Shown here piece after piece: positions 1 to 5,627 of a stretch of DNA of 5,627 nt. Positions within the stretch are counted from its first letter, which is position 1; each line of letters opens with the position of its first letter. The DNA lies in assembly GCA_005786775.1 (NCBI GenBank), contig SYDD01000221.1:1-5627 (forward strand), in the 5' to 3' direction. Source of the DNA: Opitutaceae bacterium (GTDB lineage: Bacteria > Verrucomicrobiota > Verrucomicrobiia > Opitutales > Opitutaceae). The position numbers and the translations under genes were made by a program. Below the pieces are notes generated by a model. The model made no database searches. It was not told the origin of the DNA and saw nothing but the letters and a program-made list of their open reading frames with translations.

Positions 1-39
1 GTCCCGCCCGGGTCCGGAGGGTCGCGGCCGCGGCGCGGC

Positions 40-2967
40 TCAGCGGAACTTGTAGTCGACGCGCAGCGTGAACGAACGGCCGCGGGGGTCGGCCACGCGG
101 GATTCCCAGCTGCTGCCGGCGCCCGTGTTCGTGTCGTAGACGGCCGAGAACGGCGGGTCGGTGTTGAACAGGTTGCGAATGCCGGCGGTGATCGTGGTGT
201 TGCCCAGCCCGCGGTAGGCGAGCGAGAGCCCGTAGAGGTTGTAGGCCTTCACCCGCTCCTGCCAGTTGGCGGGCTTGACCGTGCCGTTGGCCACGCCGGG
301 CAGCACCGCGTCGATGTAGCCGCCGCGGTAGAGGTTGTTCACCTGGGCGGTCCAGGAGCCGATCCGGTACGAGACGAACGCGGTGTGCTTCCACTTGATG
401 CCGATCTCGGTCGAGCGGGTGAAGCGGCCGACCTCGCTCTGGCTCCACGGCGCGGAGGCGAGCAGCTTGGACTGCTTGCCGAGGAGGTAGGAGAGGTCGA
501 AGCCGGCGGAGAGCTTGCCGCGGCCGACGTCCGCGTTGCCGCGCAGGCCGAAGTCGACGCCCTTGGTGGAGGTCTTGCCGGCGTTCACCCAGCGCGAGTC
601 GACGCGCGAGATGGCGCCGGCGGCGTTGCGGGTGAAGCGGTCCTGGAACAGGCCGTAGTTGGCGAGCAGCACGGTGGTGCCGAAGCTCTGGATCGTGCCG
701 GTGCGGTCGACCTCCCACCAGTCGATGTTGCCGCTTAGGTTACGCCCCGCCTGCACCACGATGCCGGCGGAGTACATCTTGGCCTCCTCGGGCTGCAGGT
801 CGCTCTTGCCGCCGAAGAGCACGGTGGCCGAGTTGGGCGCGATCTGCTGGCCCGTGGCGGGGTCGATCAGGCCGGTGGCCGCGAGCGGGCTCTCCGTCAC
901 CGGGTCGAACATCTGCTTGAAGCTCGGGACGCGGAAGCCGGTGCTGTAGGAGCTGCGGACGAGGAACGCGTCGCTCGGCGCCCAGCGCAGGGTGAACTTC
1001 GGGTTCGTGGAGGCGCCGAAGCCCGTGTACTCGTCGATGCGCCCGGCGGCGTTGAAGTCGAGCCCGCGGAGGAGCGGGATCTGCAGCTCGGCGTAGGCGG
1101 CCTTGATGGTGCGCTTGAGGGTGCCCGCGGTGGCGAGGCTGTTGTCGAAGGGCGCGTTGAAGATCAGCGCGTCGGCCGAGTTCAGGTTCTGCCGGTTGTC
1201 GCCGGAGAAGAAGAAGCTCTCCTCGCGCCAGTCGACGCCCACCGCGCCCTGGACGGTGCCGGCCGGGAGCTTGAACACGGGGCCGGAGGCGGCGAGGTCG
1301 GCATGGTCGGTGCGGTAGGTGCCTCCGTAGAGGCGCACGCCGTTGGCGCGAGCCTTGTCGATCGCGGCCATCGCCTCGGGGGTCTGGGTGTAGGAGAAGA
1401 CGTCGACCACGCCGGTGTTGATCAGGTTCACGAACGGCACGGTGTAGACGTAGCCGCTGGTCAGCAGGGAGTTGCCCTTGCTCTGCGCGCGCGAGGCGCC
1501 GAAGCGGTAATCCCACTGCGAGAGGAAGCCCAGCGGGCCCTCCGCGCCCACCATCCCGCGGTAGGTGTCGGTGGTGGTGGTGAAGCCGCGGTTGCCCAGC
1601 GGCAGCGAGCGCCAGCGGAACGCCATCGGCAGGCCGCGGTTCGCCGCCAGCGCCGGGAAGTAGCCCGCGAGGGTGTTGAACACCTTGTTGTAACTCGCGC
1701 CCGTGGCGGGGTACGCGAGGTTGTACAGCGGGTTCGGCACCTGCGTCCGGCCGTCCAGCGCCGTGGTGTTCACCGCCGTGCCGCTCGACCACTGGTTGGG
1801 CGAGAAGCTCTTGGTCGACTCGGACCGCCCCACGACCGCCTCGACGAACAGCCGGTGGCGCTCCGCCACCTTGAAGGTCGCGCGCGTCACCAGGTTCATG
1901 TTCTTCACCGGCTGCTGCAGCACGGCCGCGCGGCCAGTGTCCCAGGCCGAGCCGTACTTTGAGGCGGGCGACGCCCACAGGACCTCGTCATACGGGCCCA
2001 TCCCGTCGAGGCCGGAGTAGCCGGGGCCGTTCGGCAAGTCGACGTAGTTGATGCCGTTCACGCGCAGGGCCGGGTTCTGCGGGTCCGCCGGGCCGGTGCT
2101 ACGGCCAGTATTGTCCAGGTTATCGCGGCTCAACACCGAGTTGAGGGTGCCGATGGCGAAGAGGGTCGCGACCGGGGTGCCGCGGGTATCGGGCGAGAGA
2201 CCGCGGTTCACTTGGAAGGTGTTCACGAAGTCCCGCTGGTCGCCGCGGAGCTGCTTGGAGTCCGAGAGCGAGAGGGACGTCATCAGGTTGAACTTGTCCC
2301 GGTCGAGGTCGCCCCAGCCGCCCACGAGGCTGTAGCGGAAGATGTTGCCGCCGCCGTCCTGGGTCACGTCCGCCGCGGCGCTCGCCGCGAGGCCCTGGTA
2401 GTTGGTCTTGAGGATGAAGTTGATCACCCCGCCGACCGCGTCGGTGCCGTAGATGGCCGAGGCGCCGTCCTTGAGGACCTCGACGCGCTCGATGGCCGCG
2501 AACGGGATCTGGTTGAGGTCGACCACGCCGCCGTTGAGGCCGTGCGAGGAGACGCGGCGGCCGTTGAGGAGGATGAGGGTCGCGCCGGCGCCCTGCATCC
2601 GCAGGTTGGCCGAGGTGGCGCCGTTGTTACCGCGCTGCTGGCCGGCGACGACGTCCGCGTTGGACGCCAGGTTGTCGAGGCCGTTGCTGTTGATGTTCAG
2701 CTCCATCATCATCTGCTCGGCCGAGGCGATGCCGCGCAGCTCGAGCTCGTCGGGGGTCAGGGTCACGACCGGGAGCGCGCCCTCGCCCTCCAGCCGCTTG
2801 ATGAGCGAGCCGGTGACGACGTACTTCTCGAGCTTCACGGAATCCTCCTTGCGGGTGGGCGCCGCGGGGGCCGGGGCGACGCCTTGGGCGCAGAGGGCCG
2901 GCGCTAGGATGGCGGCGGTGATCAGGGAAAGCCACCAGGAGCGGCGGCGGGTGGATCGGGTGTTCAT
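40..2967 (-). CDS. TonB-dependent outer-membrane receptor, complete
   Basis: A 975-residue receptor predicted to import a ligand across the outer membrane using TonB energy. Residues 1-27 form a signal peptide: a basic start (R4, R7-R9), a hydrophobic core, and likely cleavage after A27. A short Ala/Pro linker follows, then a TonB-box-like segment (KLEKYVVTGS, 45-54). The plug domain spans about 62-190, with the hallmark strings LILLNGRRV (131-139), IERVEVLKDG (159-168) and IYGTDAVGGVINF (172-184). The rest is a 22-strand-type barrel containing STGFRVPSF (675-683), NLFNTDPP (932-939), and a C-terminus ending in an aromatic strand, VDYKFR. The length is normal for the family and there is no frameshift. 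No N-terminal STN or carboxypeptidase-like domain is visible. The ATG at 2967 is the only sensible start, because an in-frame stop lies upstream at 3028-3030 with no start between. No Shine-Dalgarno sequence is seen. It is transcribed divergently from the hydrolase genes. The ligand (siderophore, sugar, other) cannot be read from the sequence. Confidence 0.96.
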   Translation of the reverse strand: MNTRSTRRRSWWLSLITAAILAPALCAQGVAPAPAAPTRKEDSVKLEKYVVTGSLIKRLEGEGALPVVTLTPDELELRGIASAEQMMMELNINSNGLDNLASNADVVAGQQRGNNGATSANLRMQGAGATLILLNGRRVSSHGLNGGVVDLNQIPFAAIERVEVLKDGASAIYGTDAVGGVINFILKTNYQGLAASAAADVTQDGGGNIFRYSLVGGWGDLDRDKFNLMTSLSLSDSKQLRGDQRDFVNTFQVNRGLSPDTRGTPVATLFAIGTLNSVLSRDNLDNTGRSTGPADPQNPALRVNGINYVDLPNGPGYSGLDGMGPYDEVLWASPASKYGSAWDTGRAAVLQQPVKNMNLVTRATFKVAERHRLFVEAVVGRSESTKSFSPNQWSSGTAVNTTALDGRTQVPNPLYNLAYPATGASYNKVFNTLAGYFPALAANRGLPMAFRWRSLPLGNRGFTTTTDTYRGMVGAEGPLGFLSQWDYRFGASRAQSKGNSLLTSGYVYTVPFVNLINTGVVDVFSYTQTPEAMAAIDKARANGVRLYGGTYRTDHADLAASGPVFKLPAGTVQGAVGVDWREESFFFSGDNRQNLNSADALIFNAPFDNSLATAGTLKRTIKAAYAELQIPLLRGLDFNAAGRIDEYTGFGASTNPKFTLRWAPSDAFLVRSSYSTGFRVPSFKQMFDPVTESPLAATGLIDPATGQQIAPNSATVLFGGKSDLQPEEAKMYSAGIVVQAGRNLSGNIDWWEVDRTGTIQSFGTTVLLANYGLFQDRFTRNAAGAISRVDSRWVNAGKTSTKGVDFGLRGNADVGRGKLSAGFDLSYLLGKQSKLLASAPWSQSEVGRFTRSTEIGIKWKHTAFVSYRIGSWTAQVNNLYRGGYIDAVLPGVANGTVKPANWQERVKAYNLYGLSLAYRGLGNTTITAGIRNLFNTDPPFSAVYDTNTGAGSSWESRVADPRGRSFTLRVDYKFR

Positions 2968-3048
2968 GGGCGGTGTGGTTCGGCCCGAGCCGACGGGGTC
3001 GGGCCGGGCGGGCCGGAAAGAGTGGAGTCAACCGCGCCGCACCGGGGC

Positions 3049-3063
3049 GGCAAGGATATTGCC
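3049..3063. repeat. Short inverted repeat, possible operator
   Basis: GGCAA-GGATA-TTGCC is a perfect inverted repeat with 5-base arms and a 5-base spacer, in the centre of the divergent intergenic region. It could be a repressor or activator site, but arms this short arise easily by chance. Confidence 0.2.
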
Positions 3064-3071
3064 CGTGGTTT

Positions 3072-3083
3072 CCGCTTGAGCGG
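3072..3083. repeat. Second short inverted repeat, possible operator or hairpin
   Basis: CCGCT-TG-AGCGG is a perfect inverted repeat with 5-base arms and a 2-base spacer, eight bases right of the GGCAA/TTGCC repeat. It has no following T-run, so it is not an intrinsic terminator. A regulatory role is speculative. Confidence 0.15.
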
Positions 3084-3112
3084 CGGCCCCCCGCCGGCGC
3101 TCATCGCGGCCG

Positions 3113-4492
3113 ATGTCCGGCCCCCGCGAGACCCCTCCGCCCGCGCCGGCCCCCGCGGTGCGCCGCCCGTTCTGGCGTGCGCTCCGCCGGGGCCTCCTCG
3201 CCGCCGCCGCCCTCGCCGCGCTGGCGCTCCTTGGCTGGCTCCACGAGGCCCTCTGGAACCGCTGGGTCCGCTTCCCTCGCGAGGCGCGCGCCTGGGCCGA
3301 ACTGCGCGCGCTCCGCGAGCCCGTGCCCGCGGACGCCGGCTGGCTCGAGTTCCGCGGCGCCCTCCACGCCCACTCCGAGCTCTCGCACGATTCCGAGGTC
3401 CCTTTCCCCGACATCCTCCGCGCGATGGACCGCGCGCGCCTCGACTTCATCGTGCTCGGCGACCACGCGCAGCCCGACGGTCGCGCCGACTTCAGCGCCC
3501 AGTGGCGCGGGCTTCACGCCGGCAAGCTACTCATCGCTGGCTTCGAGCTGCGCGACGGCTTCCTCGCCTTCGGCGCCCGCCCCGGCGTCACCCTTAGCAA
3601 CCGCACCCCGCCCGACCAGCTCGCCCGCCAGCTCGTCGCCGCCGGGGGCGTCCTCTTCTACGCCCACCCGGAAAACCCCCGCGACTGGGACCGCCCCGAG
3701 CTCTCGGGGATGGAGATCCACAACCTCCACTCCGACTTCAAGCGGGCCTACGGCAGCGTCGCCCAGGCCGTGCGCGTGCGCCTCCCCGACCTGCTCCTCA
3801 GCCACGGGCGCTACCCCGAACATGTCGCGCGCCTCGCCTTCGCCCGGCCCGAGGACTTCCTCCGCCGCTGGGACGACCTGAACCGCGTCCGCCCGATCGC
3901 CGGTGTGGCCGGCAACGACGCCCACCAGAACGTGGGTTTCCGCGCCGTCGTGACCGAGCGCGGCCGCCTCCGCCTCGAGGACACCAGCCCGCGCCGGCTG
4001 GCCGAGTTCGACGTGCCGGATTGGGTGCGGCCGGCCCTCGCGGCCGTGGCGGGGCCCCTCGAGCCGGGCCGCCGCCTGTTCACGGTGCAGTTCGACCCCT
4101 ACGACCTCTCGCTGCGCTACGTGAACACCCACGTGCTCGCCCGCCGCCTCGACGAGGCCGAGATCGTCGCCGCCCTGCGGATCGGCCGCGCCTTCGTCGC
4201 CTACAGCCTCCTCGCGGATGCCTCCAGTTTCCGCTGGTTCGCCGAGACGGGGGACGCGCCGGTGGTGATGGGCGAGACGGCGGCGTGGCGTCCCGGGACG
4301 CGCCTGCGGGCCCTCGCGCCGGTGCCGGGACGCTTCACGCTCGTGCGCGACGGCGCCGTCGTCACCCGGGCCGAGGGTCGCGCGGCCGCGTGGGAGGCCC
4401 CGGGTCCCGGCAACTACCGCGTCGAGGTGGAGCTGCGCGTCGGGGACGACTGGGTGCCGTGGATCTACGCCAATCCGGTGCGGCTGCGTTGA
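3113..4492 (+). CDS. Membrane-anchored PHP-domain metallohydrolase (CehA/McbA-like)
   Basis: A 459-residue predicted metal-dependent hydrolase. A Pro-rich, Arg-rich N-terminus (1-26) precedes one transmembrane helix at about 27-43; the positive-inside rule puts the catalytic part in the periplasm. The PHP metal ligands all appear in order: HAHSELSHD (H85, H87, D93), DFIVLGDH (D117, H118), GFE (E145), AHP (H185) and GNDAH (D269, H271). A C-terminal part of about 320-459, rich in predicted beta strands, contains GRAFVAY (358-364) and ends in PWIYANPVRLR, as in many PHP proteins of the CehA/McbA kind. PHP domains usually cleave phosphoesters, but CehA is known as a carbamate hydrolase, so the substrate is open. 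The ATG at 3113 is the first in-frame start after a stop at 3077-3079; no Shine-Dalgarno is visible. Third-codon base preference changes from C to G late in the gene. It probably heads a rightward gene group. Confidence 0.92.
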   Translation: MSGPRETPPPAPAPAVRRPFWRALRRGLLAAAALAALALLGWLHEALWNRWVRFPREARAWAELRALREPVPADAGWLEFRGALHAHSELSHDSEVPFPDILRAMDRARLDFIVLGDHAQPDGRADFSAQWRGLHAGKLLIAGFELRDGFLAFGARPGVTLSNRTPPDQLARQLVAAGGVLFYAHPENPRDWDRPELSGMEIHNLHSDFKRAYGSVAQAVRVRLPDLLLSHGRYPEHVARLAFARPEDFLRRWDDLNRVRPIAGVAGNDAHQNVGFRAVVTERGRLRLEDTSPRRLAEFDVPDWVRPALAAVAGPLEPGRRLFTVQFDPYDLSLRYVNTHVLARRLDEAEIVAALRIGRAFVAYSLLADASSFRWFAETGDAPVVMGETAAWRPGTRLRALAPVPGRFTLVRDGAVVTRAEGRAAAWEAPGPGNYRVEVELRVGDDWVPWIYANPVRLR

Positions 4493-4587
4493 GCCGTCCT
4501 CTCCCCGCCGGGTTCGGATTGCCCCGCCCCCCGCCGCCCGTTCCACTCGCCGCATCCGGGCCGCCTCCACCCGCGTCTTACTCCCCG
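4493..4587 (+). other. C-rich, G-poor intergenic gap (possible Rho-use site or leader)
   Basis: By hand count the 95 plus-strand bases between the PHP gene and the next gene contain 52 C, 22 G, 16 T and 5 A. Such C-over-G bias in the transcript resembles rut sites that load Rho. No hairpin with a T-run is present, so no intrinsic terminator is seen, and no clear -35/-10 pair is found for the next gene. C-ending codons dominate nearby genes too, so the bias may simply reflect local composition. Confidence 0.25.
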
Positions 4588-5232
4588 ATGAAACCCCTCC
4601 GTCTGCTCCTCCCGCTGTCCGCCCTCCTCATCGGCCCCGCGCTCCGCGCCCAGGAGCCGCTCGCCGCCGACGAACTGGCCCGCGGCGGCCGCCTGCTCGC
4701 GGCCGAGACCGCCCGCCTGGAACGCCTCCCGTTCCGCCTCGAACTGGCCCCCGAGCGTGCCTCGGGCCTCAAGGCCGGCGAGGCCGGCGCCGTGTTCCTG
4801 CCGGACCAGCGCATTCTCCAGACGTCCGGCCGCCGGCAGGCCAAGGACGGCCAGACCAAGGAGCGCAAGGCCGGGCGCGGCGCCGCCCAGCCGGTCGGCC
4901 AGCTCTGGCTCGCCCGGCTTGTCCCGCTCCAGGGTGAGCTCGCGCTGTCCGCCGACGCGCTGCGCCGCGTCAAGGTCACCGAGGAGGGCCGCGAGCGTGA
5001 CCTGGTCACGTTCACCCTCGGCATCGAGAAGGTCCGCAAGTCGGGCCCGCAGCTCGCGTTGCACGGCCGCGACGGGGCCGTGGTGCTGCGCGTGCCGCTC
5101 ACCGCCGAGAAGGCCAAGGGGGGCGCCACGACGCTGACCGCGCGCAAGCTCGCGGACGACCGCGGCGTGCTCGAGCTGCGCCTGCAGGGGCGTTACCGGG
5201 CCGAGATCCCGGTGACGCTCGCCTCCAGCTGA
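4588..5232 (+). CDS. Exported protein of unknown function, 214 residues
   Basis: I do not recognise this protein. It opens with a clear signal peptide: MKPLR, a hydrophobic core at 6-19, and likely cleavage after A21 (ALRA/QEP). It has no lipobox and no cysteine, so it is predicted to be a soluble periplasmic or secreted protein. After an amphipathic, Leu/Ala/Arg/Glu-rich segment (about 23-60) comes a strongly basic, flexible stretch (81-98, rich in Arg, Lys, Gly). The C-terminal part from about 104 alternates hydrophobic and charged residues, as expected of beta strands (for example DLVTFTLGIEKV, 138-149, and GVLELRLQGRYRAEIPVTL, 193-211). No catalytic motif is visible. The reading frame is open well upstream into the PHP gene, but the ATG at 4588 is chosen because it places the signal peptide at the N-terminus. 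No Shine-Dalgarno is seen. It lies 95 bases after the PHP gene and 8 bases before the esterase start, suggesting co-transcription with the latter. Confidence 0.85.
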   Translation: MKPLRLLLPLSALLIGPALRAQEPLAADELARGGRLLAAETARLERLPFRLELAPERASGLKAGEAGAVFLPDQRILQTSGRRQAKDGQTKERKAGRGAAQPVGQLWLARLVPLQGELALSADALRRVKVTEEGRERDLVTFTLGIEKVRKSGPQLALHGRDGAVVLRVPLTAEKAKGGATTLTARKLADDRGVLELRLQGRYRAEIPVTLASS

Positions 5233-5240
5233 GTTGCCCG

Positions 5241-5627
5241 ATGCCCCGGCTCCGCGTCCTGCTCCGGCGCACGCTGCTCGCCCTGGGCGGCGCGCTGGCG
5301 CTTGCCGGCATCGTCGCGGCCGGGATCTGGATCTACCTGCACCCTTCCGTCGAGCGAACCGACGGCCTTGTCTACGGCCGCCGGGGCGACCAGGCCCTCA
5401 CCTTCGACCGCCTCCGCCCCGCCCGGCCCAACGGCGCCGCCGTGGTGGTGGTCGTCAGCGGCGGCTGGCGCTCGAAGCGGCCCGGTGAGTTCGCGACGTG
5501 GATGGCCGCCCCGCTCCTCCGCCGCGGCTACACGGTGTTCGCCGTCTGCCACGTCTCCCAGCCCCGTGCGACGGTGATGGAGATCGCGGCCGACCTCCAC
5601 CGCGCGGTCCGCTTCCTCCGCCACCAC
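5241..5627 (+). CDS. Alpha/beta hydrolase, acetyl-esterase type, N-terminal part only
   Basis: The first 129 residues of a protein that continues beyond the window. A basic start (R3, R5, R9, R10) and a hydrophobic helix at about 11-32 indicate a membrane anchor or uncleaved signal, placing the enzyme outside the inner membrane. It then resembles BD-FAE/acetyl-esterase-like hydrolases: a beta strand VVVVV (68-72) leading into SGGW (73-76), where relatives commonly have HGGGW of the oxyanion-hole loop; RRGYTVFAV (94-102); SQPRATVMEIAADLHRAVRFLR (split here as SQPR, 106-109, and ADLHRAVRFLR, 117-127), matching the conserved stretch before the strand and turn carrying the nucleophile serine. The nucleophile motif and the Asp/His of the triad would lie beyond the edge and are not seen. 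The start at 5241 follows the previous stop by 8 bases; no strong Shine-Dalgarno. Likely acts on ester-linked groups such as acetylated glycans; the substrate is an inference. Confidence 0.87.
   Translation, partial: MPRLRVLLRRTLLALGGALALAGIVAAGIWIYLHPSVERTDGLVYGRRGDQALTFDRLRPARPNGAAVVVVVSGGWRSKRPGEFATWMAAPLLRRGYTVFAVCHVSQPRATVMEIAADLHRAVRFLRHH

Larger units (their letters stand above)
2968..3112. promoter_or_regulatory. Divergent intergenic region, presumed promoters for both directions
   Basis: These 145 bases separate two divergent start codons, so they should contain the promoter of the receptor gene and that of the PHP-hydrolase gene. The most A/T-containing part is about 3050-3080. On the minus strand TTGACT (3031 down to 3026) matches five of six bases of a sigma-70 -35 box, but no acceptable -10 box follows at the usual spacing. 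On the plus strand GATATT (3055-3060) matches four of six bases of a -10 box, without a matching -35. Neither is a firm promoter call. The regulatory role is inferred from gene orientation. Confidence 0.4.

Noticed and set aside
22..28. Lipobox possibility for the receptor signal peptide (Cys26)
   Set aside because: Coordinates here are residues of the receptor. The sequence PALC before the cysteine does not fit the [LVI][ASTVI][GAS]C pattern, and TonB receptors normally use signal peptidase I.
1..39. Possible intrinsic terminator after the receptor gene
   Set aside because: The stretch is GC-rich and has palindromic GCGGCCGC, but there is no stem with a usable loop and no following T-run on the minus strand.
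1303..1962. A 219-residue plus-strand open frame opposite the receptor gene
   Set aside because: Low-complexity Val/Arg/Ala/Gly/His translation, wholly antisense to a convincing gene; no family features.
740..1978. A 412-residue minus-strand open frame inside the receptor gene
   Set aside because: It is out of frame with the receptor, rich in Arg/Gly/Pro/Ala without any domain, and typical of spurious open frames in very GC-rich genes.
2212..2907. A 231-residue plus-strand open frame antisense to the receptor plug region
   Set aside because: The opposite strand encodes the highly conserved plug motifs, and the antisense translation has shadow-like Val/Glu/Ala composition.
2453..3079. A plus-strand open frame running into the divergent intergenic region
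   Set aside because: Mostly antisense to the receptor, with no recognisable domain; its stop at 3077-3079 serves only to fix the PHP gene start.
3527..4570. A 347-residue minus-strand open frame opposite the PHP gene
   Set aside because: Antisense to a gene with a full set of metal ligands; composition dominated by Gly/Ala/Arg/Glu/His/Val; no motif.
4021..4587. N-terminal extension of the exported-protein frame to 4021
   Set aside because: It would overlap the PHP gene by more than 400 bases, its translation is Arg/Pro/Gly-rich nonsense, and it would bury the signal peptide that starts at 4588.
5193..5627. A minus-strand open frame at the right edge
   Set aside because: Antisense to the esterase frame, which has coherent alpha/beta-hydrolase features; the minus-strand translation has none.

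Overview
This 5.6 kb window is very GC-rich and carries four protein genes: three look complete and one runs off the right edge. The style suggests a Gram-negative bacterium with an outer membrane, most likely a Verrucomicrobiota member of the Opitutaceae type. The reasons are a large TonB-dependent receptor opening with a 'KLEKYVVTGS' segment typical of that group's receptor paralogues, a membrane-anchored PHP-domain hydrolase, and an esterase whose 'GYTVFAV...SQPR...' stretch resembles verrucomicrobial and planctomycete alpha/beta hydrolases. The taxonomy comes from family resemblance only and was not tested.

Layout. Positions 1-39 hold only the tail beyond the receptor stop codon, with no convincing terminator. 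Positions 40-2967 on the minus strand are a complete TonB-dependent outer-membrane receptor of 975 residues. Positions 2968-3112 are a 145-base divergent intergenic region that should hold the promoters of the receptor and of the rightward genes. Positions 3113-4492 on the plus strand encode a membrane-anchored PHP-domain (CehA/McbA-like) metallohydrolase. A 95-base C-rich gap follows. Positions 4588-5232 on the plus strand encode a 214-residue exported protein of unknown function. Eight bases later, at 5241, an alpha/beta hydrolase of the acetyl-esterase type begins and continues past the window end.

How they may work together. All four products carry export or membrane-anchoring signals, so the locus is oriented to the envelope: an importer in the outer membrane, and a predicted phosphoester-type hydrolase, a small exported protein and an esterase at the inner membrane or periplasm. 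The 8-base spacing makes co-transcription of the last two genes likely; inclusion of the PHP gene is possible. A shared substrate between the receptor and the hydrolases is only a hypothesis. I saw no RNA gene, mobile element, CRISPR array or phage gene. The region looks like ordinary chromosome, and I did not find a clear new system. The items most worth a second look are the unrecognised exported protein, the altered oxyanion-type motif of the esterase, and a codon-usage shift inside the PHP gene.
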